DNA of 64,000 nt, taken from Mesorhizobium tamadayense. GTDB taxonomy: Bacteria > Pseudomonadota > Alphaproteobacteria > Rhizobiales > Rhizobiaceae. How positions within the stretch are numbered: the stretch's first letter is position 1; each line of letters starts with the position of its first letter. Shown one piece after another: positions 33,727 through 43,190 of this stretch. The stretch covers positions 44,973-108,972 of the forward strand of contig NZ_RQXT01000021.1 of NCBI RefSeq assembly GCF_003863365.1. Direction: 5' to 3'. The position numbers and the translations under genes were made by a program. The notes below the pieces were generated by a model. It was not told where the DNA came from. It saw only the letters and a list, made by a program, of their open reading frames with translations, and did no database searches.

Positions 33727-34694
33727 ATGGCCATCAGCGACATCTCCGACCTTACGCACGATCACGTCTTTCTCGGCGGGCACCACAGCCGCAACGAGCG
33801 CAAGGTGTGGCTGGTCATCGCGCTGACAGCCAGCATGATGGTGATCGAGATCACAGCCAGTACGATCTATGGCTCGATGGCGCTGGTCGCCGACGGCTGG
33901 CACATGTCGACCCATGCGGCAGCCATGCTGATCGCGGCTCTTGCCTATCTCTATGCACGTCGCCACGCGCGTGACCTACGCTTCACCTTCGGTACCGGAA
34001 AGCTCGGCGACCTCGCCGGCTTCGCCAGCGCCGTGGTGCTCGCCTTGATCGCGCTGCTTATCGGCTGGGAAAGCTTCCGACGCTTGTCCAATCCCATTCC
34101 GATCAGCTTCGGGCAGGCGATCGCCGTCGCCGCGGTCGGGTTGATCGTCAATGTGATCTGTGCCTGGTTGCTAAAGGACGATCACGCACACCATCACCGT
34201 GGGCACGATCACCACCACGCGTATGCACATGGCGATGCTCGGGGCGGGCACGGACAAGCGCGCGACAACAACCTGCGCGCCGCCTATCTTCACGTGCTGG
34301 CTGATGCGCTGACATCGATCCTGGCGATCGTCGCATTACTGCTCGGCCGCGCCTATGGCTGGCTATGGGCCGACCCGATCATTGGTCGGAGCGCTGGTCA
34401 TCGCCCGCTGGTCATTGGGGCCTGATCCGTGATTCCGGGGGCGTACTACTGGACCGCATACCCGATTATGAGGATCTCCATGGGGAAATCCGCGAGGTCG
34501 TCGAGCGTAGCGGTGACCGCATCACCGATCTGCATGTCTGGCAGGTCGGGCCTGGCCATCACGCAGCGATCATTGCGCTGGCGTCCGTGGAGCCGAGACA
34601 ACCGTCGCACTACAAGGCGCGTCTGGCCAAAATTGATGGGCTCTCGCATGTTACCATCGAGGTGGAACCGGCAAGGGCAGAACAGCGTCATTAA
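33727..34694 (+). pseudogene. dmeF: DmeF cation efflux protein, frame disrupted
   Basis: Cation-diffusion facilitator exporting Co and Ni. The first 218 residues are normal, with six likely membrane segments, LVADGWHMSTHAAAML and HVLADALTSILAIVAL as metal-site helices, and a His-rich loop (HAHHHRGHDHHHAYAHGD). After WADPIIG the frame breaks twice: a short piece VGALVIARWS lies in a second frame and GLIRDSGGVLLDR in a third, continuing to the normal C-terminal domain (ITDLHVWQVGPGHHAAII). The net length is 968 bases, one short of a frame. It is non-functional as written. Confidence 0.85.
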
Positions 34695-35530
34695 GCGGAC
34701 ATTGGTGAAAGTGAGGGCGCCGCTTGGGAGGAGATGACTCGCCGCCAAAAATATCCCCAGGAAACCGCTGACGAGACCGCCGGCGGTCGAAAGATCGGTG
34801 TCGCCGACATCCCAATCTATTCATCGCATGGAGGTGGTCGAGCGCTAGACATTCGGCGCCAGCATACAGCAAGCCAGAAGTCGCCGGCACGAAATTCGAT
34901 CATGGGTCAGGATGTCGGCGAACACAGCACAGGCGGCCCGACCGATCCGGCAAAGACGGCCGCTCTCCGGCGACCACGATTCCGACTCGGTTCGACGAAG
35001 GCGACGATCATTACGCGCGCCGGCCCCTCTGAGCTTCTCCGGCTCGGCGCACTACGACCATGGAAAGAACCGGGGTGCGCAGGGGGCTCAAGCCCCTAGC
35101 CGTCGCTTCGACGAGATCCTGCAAGTTGGCCTTCCACCGCGTTGTGCTCTTCAGTCTCCAACACGCATTCGCGCAGCTCGGCCAGCAGCTCTTCTAAGGT
35201 GATGAGCATAGCTCCTTGTCGTTGACGACAAGTGCGATGCGGCGCACGAGGACCGGGGCAAGGCTCGCGCAGCGACCGGCGCAAGGAGGAGCCGAAATGC
35301 GTCACCATTTTGGTGAGGCCGTGCGGCCCTTGCGGCGGGAAACCGTAGGCTCGGGCAGGCAACAGAGAGGAACATCGAGAATCCGATAGCCCGCGTCCGG
35401 TTGCCGTCTCGGCGAGACGGCGAGGAGCAGCACCCCCGAAAGGCGGCGCTGGGTGCTCCTTCCGCCTGCCGGCGTTCGCTTGGGGACGGCCGAAGGCCCC
35501 GCCGTTGCGGCGGAGCCCTCGTCGAGGCGA
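34695..35530. other. Spacer without supported genes
   Basis: No convincing gene in 836 bases. A 37-codon minus-strand ORF (35096-35209, MLITLEELLAELRECVLETE) has AAGGAG very close to its ATG and may be a remnant or a small protein. The DNA marks the boundary between the metal genes and the second DUF736 module. Confidence 0.4.
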
Positions 35531-35842
35531 TCAGTCCCGGTTGGGGCGAGACCAGATCAGTTGCAGGCCTTCCTCGCCTTCCACCTCGATCAAGGTGGCG
35601 TAGATCGGCGCGGGGAAGCTCGGATCGTCCAGCTTGACCGAGAGGTAGTCGCGGCCCTCGTTGGAGACCTTCTGCCAGGCGGCTCCCAGTTCGACGCTAC
35701 CCGAGTAGACGCGGAAGTGAGGGCCCTTGTCGGAGGGGTTCTCGACGCGGATCAGCTTGGCCTTGACGTTGAGGTTGAGGGTCTTGATGGCGCCGGAAAA
35801 GCCGGCGTTGCCGTTTGAGGTGAAAGTGCCGATGGTAGCCAT
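35531..35842 (-). CDS. DUF736 protein, copy 2
   Basis: Protein of 103 residues, the second DUF736 copy. It begins MATIGTFTSNGNAGFSGAIK and ends with GLQLIWSRPNRD, where copy 1 has FQLIWSRPNRD. GGAG lies nine bases before the ATG at 35842. The divergence from copy 1 at DNA level (about one base in five by eye) means the duplication is old or the modules arrived separately. Here the following ardC gene is intact. Confidence 0.9.
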   Translation of the reverse strand: MATIGTFTSNGNAGFSGAIKTLNLNVKAKLIRVENPSDKGPHFRVYSGSVELGAAWQKVSNEGRDYLSVKLDDPSFPAPIYATLIEVEGEEGLQLIWSRPNRD

Positions 35843-35934
35843 GATGTCGTCTCCGTGAGTTTCTCGGGCCGCGACCACCGCGACCTCGATAGCGGTCGAC
35901 AGACCGGAGGCGATCGGCCCGCACCCACCGGGGT

Positions 35935-35958
35935 CCCTGTTGCGCGTGCGCAATGGGG
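35935..35958. repeat. Inverted repeat upstream of DUF736 copy 2
   Basis: CCCTGTTGCGC faces GCGCAATGGGG with a 2-base loop. It occupies the same place as CCCCGTTGCGC / GCGCAATGGGG before copy 1, within a block conserved in both (GTCGACAGACCGGAG before it). It is not a terminator, as no T-tract follows. The spacer 35959-36549 to ardC has no gene. Confidence 0.55.
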
Positions 35959-36549
35959 TGGTCCTTAGAGGGCCGGAACGACAGTGAAGGGCAGCCAGGG
36001 CGCGGCTTTCTTGTTCCGCGCGGAATGATGGCGAAGCCAGCAGGGGAAGAAAGTCGCGACCGGCTGTTGCGGGCTTGAGAACGAGGCGCAGCGTAGCGAA
36101 GACGGCCTTCGGTCAGACCAGCCACATCGAGGACGCAGGTGGTGCGCCCTTCCCTGAAACCGCCGGCCAGACGACCAAGCGAACGCTAGCGGCATGATCA
36201 CCGCAACCGCAGCCACGGTGAGGCACCATCAAACCTCCCCGTCACGCATCATGGCAAAACGACGGACAATCACAGCCGGAAAGGGACGCACCCGCCCCCA
36301 TCACTTCGGTCGGTTGACGACCGGCCGACTGGCGAAACTCCGAGGGTCCGGCATCTGCCGCTTAAGGATGGATGGCCGCGAACACGGTCACGGAATATAC
36401 CCGAGCGGGACGTCGGCAGGGGCCGGCTGATCTGGCTCGGCCCGCTGGGGTACTGCCCGAACTGACCGGGTGCCAATGGCGGATCCTCAGCCGGCTGCAA
36501 GATAGGATGGCTCTGCGCCACCCCCGACATGGATCGGAGAAATGCAGCA

Positions 36550-37476
36550 TCATGCAGCCTCCGCGCTGTGCGTCGCATTCGGCTGGAGATCATGCAGATA
36601 GTTGACCGCACGCTGGGCATGGGCCGCCGCGGCAAAGATGAACCGCTTCTCGTTCCTGAGAATTTCGAGCCAGCTTGCCAGGTAGCTGGCATGATCCGGC
36701 CGTGGCTCGAACTCTGGCACGATGCCGAGGTCAGCTGCTAGAAAACAACCCCCAAGGTCGGCAACCAGCTCCTCGTGGGCTCGGAACTCGCGATCCTTGT
36801 GGTAACGCGAGAGGTTGCGATCAAGCCGCTTTTCCGAGCCGACCCAATGGGTCATTTCATGACCGAGGGTCGCATAGTAGCTGGGCCCGTCGCGGAAACT
36901 CTCGAACGGCGGCATTTGCACAATATCGAGAGCCGGATTGAAATACGCCTTGTCGCCACCGTGGCGGATGACGGCTCCGGTATTTGCGAAAAAGGCATCC
37001 GCATGTTCGATCCGTTCCACCGGATCTGACACCGGCGCGGGATTGCCGTAATACTGCGCGGGCAGGCCTTCGATCTGGTCGGCGCAAAACACCGTATAGG
37101 CCTTGAGGAACGGAATCCCGCGCTCGACCTCTTCGCCATGGGCATCGGTTTCGGTGCGTGTGATGCGGCTGGCGTAGACAACCATGGAGCCGGTCTCGGC
37201 TTTGCGGACATGACCGCCCAGCTCGACGCTCTGCTTGAACGTCATCCAGGTCGGGGAAACAAAACCCCTCGAAACCGCCTCCGACCAGAGAAGCAGGGTA
37301 TTGATCCCCTGATATGGCAATCCATTGTGGCGCAGCGGGCGCGTAATACGCCCTGTAGTGTTCGCCGCGCTCCATGGCTTCACCCACGGACGCACGCCCT
37401 TTTCCAGATCCGCGACGATGCGGTCGGTGATCTTCGCGTAGATATCGACGCGGGTTTTGTTGCTCTTCCTGGCCAT
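36550..37476 (-). CDS. ardC: ArdC-type antirestriction protein (zinc metalloprotease domain)
   Basis: Protein of 308 residues that would protect incoming single-stranded plasmid DNA from host restriction. The N-terminal ssDNA-binding domain (about 5-130, with VDIYAKITDRIVADLEKG and GINTLLLW) is followed by a metallopeptidase-like domain with ATLGHEMTHWVGSEKRL (HExxH core) and EELVADLGGCFLAADLGI. The ATG at 37476 has GGAGG eight bases upstream. It forms a module with DUF736, as on many conjugative elements, and is the complete version of the remnant at 15696. Confidence 0.93.
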   Translation of the reverse strand: MARKSNKTRVDIYAKITDRIVADLEKGVRPWVKPWSAANTTGRITRPLRHNGLPYQGINTLLLWSEAVSRGFVSPTWMTFKQSVELGGHVRKAETGSMVVYASRITRTETDAHGEEVERGIPFLKAYTVFCADQIEGLPAQYYGNPAPVSDPVERIEHADAFFANTGAVIRHGGDKAYFNPALDIVQMPPFESFRDGPSYYATLGHEMTHWVGSEKRLDRNLSRYHKDREFRAHEELVADLGGCFLAADLGIVPEFEPRPDHASYLASWLEILRNEKRFIFAAAAHAQRAVNYLHDLQPNATHSAEAA

Positions 37477-37924
37477 TTTCCGGACCTCCATTCGAGGCCG
37501 CGCCAATCGCGGCCGTCACGAAGTCCGACAGCGCAGGACCGCAGGTCCGCGAACCCGCAGAAGATCAACCGGGAGGATGGGAGACGTCGCTAAAGGGCCG
37601 CAACGTTAGTGGAGGACGGCGAAGCCGTTTAGCGGAACGAGGACCGGAGCAGGACCAACATTCGTGACGACCGCGGTTGGCGCGGCCGTACGAAGTGGTC
37701 TTCCCGCTTTTCTCATCTATTGCTTAGGAGAACCACCGTTGAACACCGGCTTGGATCAGTCGTTGACCAGCCAGTCAGGCAACGGTCACCAGACCCGTCT
37801 GCCGGATATCCTCCATCAGCACCCCGCGATCAGCACGAATTTCGAGCGCAAATTTTGGAGGTGAGAGGGATGCTCGGCGTTCCTGCATAGCTGCATCGCA
37901 CAAAACGTGTTTGCGCATTGCACA

Positions 37925-38058
37925 GCCTTTAGCCATTAAGGCTAAAGCTGATGGACGCGATGGTTTCCTCCCAGTTGCATCGCAATCGGCTGCTCCCCTC
38001 TGGAGGTTTTGACCTTCACACCTAAAGGGCCCTCGGTTTTCCGATGGCCCTATTTTTT
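37925..38058 (+). ncRNA. Candidate small RNA with intrinsic terminator
   Basis: TTTAGCC-N5-GGCTAAA (37929-37947) is a compact hairpin, followed by a TTTCCTCCC stretch that could pair with ribosome-binding sites. A strong terminator comes next, AGGGCC..TCGG-TTTT-CCGA..GGCCCT with ATTTTTTT (38024-38058). No plus-strand gene ends here, so the terminator most likely closes a small RNA. CCTCCC-type single-stranded motifs are typical of trans-acting alphaproteobacterial sRNAs. The exact 5' end is unknown. The rest of 37477-38134 is empty. Confidence 0.45.
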
Positions 38059-38134
38059 TGGTGGTGCAACGTCACCCTTCGTCCCTGTGCGGAAGGTGGC
38101 GTGATCGCCGCTTCCAGCCCTCAGGCTTTGGGTG

Positions 38135-38407
38135 TCATTTCTGCCTGGCGGCATCGACCCCTCCCGACAAAAGTCTGACCTTTGCCAGCCGTCTGCGGGC
38201 AAGCGTTCGAGCCAGAAGTTCAAAGCCACGTCCGTAACACTCAACAACGAAAGACAGCGTCATCAGATCGAGCAGAAAGTCGTCGATCGCATGTGTGAGC
38301 GCATCAGACCTTGGTTCCAATTGAAGCAGCAAGGCGCGCGCCTCTTCGATCGCGGCCCGGCAATCGTCTGCGTCTATCAGCGCGTCAAGCCTGTCAAGGA
38401 TCTGCAA
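38135..38407 (-). CDS. Small helical hypothetical protein
   Basis: Protein of 90 residues, nearly all helix (MQILDRLDALIDADDCRAAI, EEARALLLQLEPRSDAL, AIDDFLLDLMTLSFVVE) with a basic end. No recognised family. The stretch 38408-38758 to the MFS gene holds no supported gene. Confidence 0.5.
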   Translation of the reverse strand: MQILDRLDALIDADDCRAAIEEARALLLQLEPRSDALTHAIDDFLLDLMTLSFVVECYGRGFELLARTLARRRLAKVRLLSGGVDAARQK

Positions 38408-38758
38408 GCGCCCTCACTTCCCCAAGGCCACACTCGGCGCGTCGAACGCCGCTGGTGAGTGAGTTTTCAACGAAAGAACATGGTCGCGTCTCGCCAAAAG
38501 GCATCGCTCGGCAAAGTGCCCGTTGATGAAGCATGCCGCGTCAAACAGCAAGCAAGAATCCGGGCTCCACCCAGATGAAGTCTTCCAAGGCGAGTCGAGC
38601 CGGCTCGGGTCTGGGTTCCGTCCGCAAAACACTGGTCGGAAGGACCTGTGGCCGCATTCGTCGGAGGCAAAAGAGTTTCTCTCAATTCTGCCAGCCGCCA
38701 CGGTTCAGTCGAGATTACATGCGAGACGGCCGATACCGGAAAGCAAAGGCTCGCAAAA

Positions 38759-40408
38759 ATGAGTAGAGTGGCTGGATCAGTTGAAGATTTGGCTGCACCA
38801 ACGACGTTTGCGCCCCTCCTTCAGCCGACCTTTCGTTCGATCTGGCTTGCCACCCAGGTCTCTTCTCTCGGCTGGCTGATGCAGACTGTCGCCATCAGCT
38901 GGCTGATGGCAACGATCTCGACTTCCGATCTGATGGTCGCGCTGGTCCAGGCGTCATCGAACCTGCCCGCTTTCATCTTGTCCGTGTTCGCAGGGGCTCT
39001 CGCCGACAACTTCAGCCGTCGCAGGGTCATGTTCGCCGGCCGCTGCCTGATGGTGATAGGATCTGCGATGTTGACCGCTGTTGTGGCGCTGGGCTTTGTC
39101 AGTCCGTGGATGATCCTCGGCTTCAGCTTCCTGATCGCATGCGGGGGTGCTCTTCACGATCCCGCCTGGCAGGCCTCGGTTGGCGATATCGTCGACCGCC
39201 GCGATGTCCCGGCTGCCGTGACGCTTCTCTCCGTCGGCTTCAACACGGTCCGGACGGTGGGCCCGGCACTCGGCGGCATCGTGGTTGCCTCGTTTGGGCT
39301 TTTGGCAGCTTTTACCGTGACCACCCTCACCTATCTGGTCCCTTTGGGCACGATATGGCGCTGCAAGTGGAAGGTTCGCTCTTCGCCTCTGCCGCGCGAG
39401 TCGATGAGGACGGCGATCTATGACGGGCTGCGCTTCACGGCGATGTCATCGGAAATCAAGGCGGCGATCGCCCGCGGAACCCTGTTTGGCCTGGCAAGCA
39501 TCGCCATTCTCGCGCTGCTGCCGCTGGTTGTCCGCGATCACTTGGGCGGAGGACCGCTCGCCTATGGCACGCTCATGGCCGGCTTCGGCACAGGCGCCGT
39601 CTTCGCCGGCATCTCCAACGGCACATTCAGACGTAGCTTGTCGCAAGAACGGCTGATGAAGCTCTCGTGCATCGCCTGCGCGGCGTGCTCCCTCTCCCTG
39701 GCACTGACCTCTTCGATTGCGGTGGCGGCGATCGCGCTCGCCTTAGGCGGCGCGGGCTGGGTCACCGCCTGGTCCGGGGTTGGCGTCAGCGTACAGCTGG
39801 CGAGCCCACGCTGGGTCGTGGGACGCACCATCTCGATCTACTATGCATTGATAGACGGCGGCATCGCGGCCGGCAGCTGGGTATGGGGCACGGTCTCCCA
39901 AAGCCATTCCCTGACCTGGGCGCTGGAGGGTTCTGCTGGTGCGCTGCTGCTGGTCGCTGCAGCCGGCGTTCTGTTTCCTCTTCGCGAGCGCCACGAGTCC
40001 GAGCCGGATCCTTTGGAGGCATTCGATGCCCCGGCAGTCGCTCTCAATTTGAAGCCGAGAAGCGGCCCGATCGTGGTCAAGGTCGAATATCTGATAGCCG
40101 AGAAAAATGTCGAGGCCTTCCTCGACCTCATGCGGCAGCGCAGGCATATCCACAGCCGCGTCGGTGCTCGGAACTGGACGCTTCAGCGCAACCTGCAGAA
40201 GCCCATGCAATGGACAGAGACATTCCGCACGCCGACCTGGACCGACTACCTTCGCCTGAACCACCGCCTGACGGAAGTGGACAAGGAACTGGACGAGCGT
40301 GTCCTCAAGTTGCACGCGGGAGAGGAAGCGCCTCAAATGACGCTTTCGATTGAGCGGCCGACCAGCTCGCCCCGCAAACGCGCAATTCTCCCACTTCCCC
40401 GTCATTGA
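38759..40408 (+). CDS. MFS exporter with C-terminal monooxygenase-like domain
   Basis: Inner-membrane permease of 549 residues of the MFS_3/EntS-like group. Twelve likely membrane segments fill residues 20-405; GALADNFSRRRVMFAGR is the conserved loop between segments 2 and 3. The last 110 residues (VKVEYLIAEKNVEAFLDLM, WTETFRTPTWTDYLRLN) resemble an antibiotic-biosynthesis-monooxygenase-type ferredoxin-like fold, a known addition in this group. The ATG at 38759 fits the start of the protein family; AAAGG lies ten bases upstream. Substrate unknown. Confidence 0.88.
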   Translation: MSRVAGSVEDLAAPTTFAPLLQPTFRSIWLATQVSSLGWLMQTVAISWLMATISTSDLMVALVQASSNLPAFILSVFAGALADNFSRRRVMFAGRCLMVIGSAMLTAVVALGFVSPWMILGFSFLIACGGALHDPAWQASVGDIVDRRDVPAAVTLLSVGFNTVRTVGPALGGIVVASFGLLAAFTVTTLTYLVPLGTIWRCKWKVRSSPLPRESMRTAIYDGLRFTAMSSEIKAAIARGTLFGLASIAILALLPLVVRDHLGGGPLAYGTLMAGFGTGAVFAGISNGTFRRSLSQERLMKLSCIACAACSLSLALTSSIAVAAIALALGGAGWVTAWSGVGVSVQLASPRWVVGRTISIYYALIDGGIAAGSWVWGTVSQSHSLTWALEGSAGALLLVAAAGVLFPLRERHESEPDPLEAFDAPAVALNLKPRSGPIVVKVEYLIAEKNVEAFLDLMRQRRHIHSRVGARNWTLQRNLQKPMQWTETFRTPTWTDYLRLNHRLTEVDKELDERVLKLHAGEEAPQMTLSIERPTSSPRKRAILPLPRH

Positions 40409-40688
40409 AGCCTGACCGGCACATCAGGGCACCAGCGATTGCTAATTTTGGCGCTCAAATGGTATGGGGCGGACGCGGGCGTTACACCGGGATTCGATGG
40501 TCAGCGGCGCAGATGTACAACAGGCGGTCTCGCACGCGTCGTCCCAATATCCCGTGTCCGCCATACAGAAGGCGAGGACCAATTCCATCCGCCAGGACCT
40601 GGCTTCTACAGCGTGCCGAAAGCGGACACCATGAGGGTGCTGGCTTGATGTGGAAAATGCGTGGGGGCGGGGTGGACGAAGGCGCGCG

Positions 40689-41159
40689 ATGGGCTTAGAC
40701 GAATCGCAACCCCCCAAGTCCGCCGAGAGCACCATGAAGCAGCAGCGACCCTTTGTCGTCGAGATCAAACAGAAGCGTGGCCTCGTAAAGCGGCCAGAGT
40801 CGATCTGGGCCGGCATCGACCTGGCCGCCATCGCGAACGATGTCGCGAAAGCAAAGACGAAAGGTGCGGTCGCTGAGGCGACGCGGCAGCCGATTGGTCC
40901 TGGCGAAGATGTTTCCCAGCCCGTGTTCGCCCCCGCTGAAGCGGTATCCGACGCCAAGGACATGATCATGCCCGACGCATCGCTTCCTGAGCCCGCAACG
41001 GTTGAGGAAGCGCCGGTTCCGGATGCATCGCGTTCACCGCCTGGAGACCGACGGATTCGCCGCAAGAAACGGTGGCAGAAAGATGTTCCTCTGCCGCGAG
41101 GTGAACGATGGAAGCGGCGCCTGCCTTGGGCGCTGCGCCAGAGCCGGGCTGAGCGGTAG
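40689..41159 (+). CDS. Hypothetical protein
   Basis: Protein of 156 residues. The conserved-looking part is PFVVEIKQKRGLVKRPESIW and GIDLAAIANDVAKAKT; the middle is Pro/Glu-rich and disordered, and the end is strongly basic (RRIRRKKRWQKD). Similar small proteins are common on rhizobial replicons. GAAGG precedes the ATG at 40689; MKQQRP at 40734 is an alternative start. Function unknown. The stretch 40409-40688 holds nothing else. Confidence 0.6.
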   Translation: MGLDESQPPKSAESTMKQQRPFVVEIKQKRGLVKRPESIWAGIDLAAIANDVAKAKTKGAVAEATRQPIGPGEDVSQPVFAPAEAVSDAKDMIMPDASLPEPATVEEAPVPDASRSPPGDRRIRRKKRWQKDVPLPRGERWKRRLPWALRQSRAER

Positions 41160-41231
41160 GTCGACTGTTCAACGGGCCAGAAGGAGAATAAAAGCGCGTG
41201 GCTGCGGCCCACTCACTGGCGTACCGCTCGC

Positions 41232-41738
41232 TCAAGACGATCCGTAAGCGCCATGATGATAGATCAGAGCCGGACCCGGCTCTCCGCTGACCACATGCCG
41301 GACGCTGCCGAGGACGAGCGCGTGGCTGTGGCGCACAATCGTGTCCTCGACCGCGCAATCGACCGCGGCGAGCGCGTCTTCAAGTGCCAGTGCGCCGGTC
41401 GCCAGAGCAGACCAACTGGCTCCTTCGTAACGAGCCGAACCCTTCAGGCCACCGCGTCCGGCGAACCGCTCGGCGATCGCCATCTGGTCGGCTCGAAGCA
41501 CGTTGACGCAGAAATGCCGATGCTGGTTGATGGCTGCCCACGTTGACGAGTTCAGGTTGATGCTGACCACCATCACCTCGGGTTCGACAGACAAGGAATG
41601 GGCGGTGGTAACCGTTGCGCCAGTCCGTCCGTCGCCAACACCTGCGGTAACCACGGACACGGCTCCGGCCAGGTGCCGCATGGCAGCTTTCAGAGAGACA
41701 CCGGTTTCAATGAGGGGAACGCGTTCGATCAGTGTCAT
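41232..41738 (-). CDS. Flavin reductase-like protein (HpaC/DIM6 family)
   Basis: FMN-binding split-barrel protein of 168 residues that would supply reduced FMN to the monooxygenases of this operon. Seen: FRHLAGAVSVVTAG-like start (MRHLAGAVSVVTAGVGDGRT), GATVTTAHSLSVEPEVMVV, FCVNVLRADQMAIAERFAG and HALVLGSVRHVV. Length is normal. It is the last gene of the 11-gene sulfur operon, 27 bases after the FAD protein. Together with MsuE it gives the operon two reductases of different fold. Confidence 0.88.
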   Translation of the reverse strand: MTLIERVPLIETGVSLKAAMRHLAGAVSVVTAGVGDGRTGATVTTAHSLSVEPEVMVVSINLNSSTWAAINQHRHFCVNVLRADQMAIAERFAGRGGLKGSARYEGASWSALATGALALEDALAAVDCAVEDTIVRHSHALVLGSVRHVVSGEPGPALIYHHGAYGSS

Positions 41739-41765
41739 CTGGATAGCTCCTGCTAGTTTACACCT

Positions 41766-43190
41766 TTACGATGCCTTGCGACGCAACGCTGTCTGGCATC
41801 CAAGCCATTGGTGAATTTCGGCGGCGATGCGCTCGGCATGCGCGGTGACTTCGGGAATTCCCATCAATTCGCCAATGCTGCCGCGCGCCAGCGGCCCGCT
41901 GACGAAAATGCTGTCGGTCATGCGCCCGGACGTGCTGACCGCACGGCCATGCGCATCGGTCTCCAAGCCAAGACCAATCGGGTCGAGCCGAACCAGTCCC
42001 ATCTGGCCGAGAGCGGCGATCGCGGTGTTGGTCCGCAAAATATCGGCATGGGCAGGCCCGGTCGTGACGATCACTCTGTCGAACGTCTCGATAGTCTGCG
42101 TGTATTGGCGCCTTGGCCGCAGCGCGACGCGAATGCGCCCGTCGACCTGCTCGGCGCTCGCAATCGATGCGGCGCGATAGGCAAGCGTGCCCTCGGCAAC
42201 GCGGCGATCAAGAACGGCCGCGACCTGTGGCGCGATGCGGAAGCGATGCACGTCCCACAGCGCGCGCAAATGGCGCACGACGCGGCGTTGCTCAGCGAGC
42301 GGCAGGGCCTGCCAGATGACTTGCCCCTGTCGCCGGACGGCGTCGAGCACCGGGTGCCAGCCTTCGCCTTGGCTTGCAGCCGCCTCAGTGGCGGAACGGA
42401 CGCGCCTCAGCAGCGCTGTTGCGCTGCGTGACGGCAGGCTGGAGAAGTCGCCGATCGGATCGGCATGCGTGGCCGCATGGCCTCGCGACCGATAGCCATG
42501 GCGCGAAAGTGCGATGATGCGACCGCGATGGCCATTGCGGTCGAGCGTTGCGATGACATCCGCCGACGTCAGTCCAGTGCCGACGACGAGCACATCACCG
42601 TCACGTCCCATCGCTTCCAGCCTTTCGGAATCATAGGGATTGGCTACCAGCCCGGCTGCACCGGCCACGGACTGCAGCGGCAATGGCAAGGCCGGTGGCG
42701 GATGCGTCGTCGCAATCACCAAGGCGTCCGCTGCGAGAATCCCTCCATCAGCGAGGATCAGGTGGTAGCCCTCGCCACTGAGCTCGGCTGACGCGACCGC
42801 GGACCTGAAATGACGGATCGTTTTACCGAACAGAAAGGGTTGGAGATGGGATTCAACGTAGCGCCCGAAAACGCGACGCTGCGGGTAGAGCGCTCCATTA
42901 GCGGCAATAGCCTGAGCATCGTCCGCAATTGCGCCGGTCTGCTCCAGCCAGTCGGCGAAATGGCCGTCCTGGCTGGAAACAAGCGTCATTCTCGACGCCG
43001 GCACATTGATGCGGTGTGAGGGATCGGGCGTCGAGTAGGCCAGACCGTAGCCGAGCCCCTCCCGCGGCTCGACGACCACGATATCGGCAGCACCGGCGGG
43101 CAGCAGCCGCGCAAGATGGAACGCGGTCGCCGCACCGGAAAAGCCGCCGCCGATGATGGCTACGACCGGTCCTCTGCCCGGTTCTATCAA
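41766..43190 (-). CDS. FAD/NAD(P)-binding oxidoreductase
   Basis: Flavoprotein of 474 residues. The N-terminal dinucleotide fold has VAIIGGGFSGAATAFHLARL; a second nucleotide fold shows DVLVVGTGLTSADVIATL (about 195-212). GLGYGLAYSTPDPSHRINVP is typical of the NAD_binding_9 group. The role in sulfur use is unknown; it may oxidise an intermediate or recycle flavin. The start is a TTG that overlaps the ssuD stop (TTGA at 43187-43190), and no later start fits before the fold begins. Confidence 0.82.
   Translation of the reverse strand: MIEPGRGPVVAIIGGGFSGAATAFHLARLLPAGAADIVVVEPREGLGYGLAYSTPDPSHRINVPASRMTLVSSQDGHFADWLEQTGAIADDAQAIAANGALYPQRRVFGRYVESHLQPFLFGKTIRHFRSAVASAELSGEGYHLILADGGILAADALVIATTHPPPALPLPLQSVAGAAGLVANPYDSERLEAMGRDGDVLVVGTGLTSADVIATLDRNGHRGRIIALSRHGYRSRGHAATHADPIGDFSSLPSRSATALLRRVRSATEAAASQGEGWHPVLDAVRRQGQVIWQALPLAEQRRVVRHLRALWDVHRFRIAPQVAAVLDRRVAEGTLAYRAASIASAEQVDGRIRVALRPRRQYTQTIETFDRVIVTTGPAHADILRTNTAIAALGQMGLVRLDPIGLGLETDAHGRAVSTSGRMTDSIFVSGPLARGSIGELMGIPEVTAHAERIAAEIHQWLGCQTALRRKAS

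Noticed and set aside
34734..35099. A 121-residue plus-strand ORF in the spacer after dmeF
   Set aside because: Composition is low in structure, there is no ribosome site and no motif. It looks like chance in GC-rich DNA.
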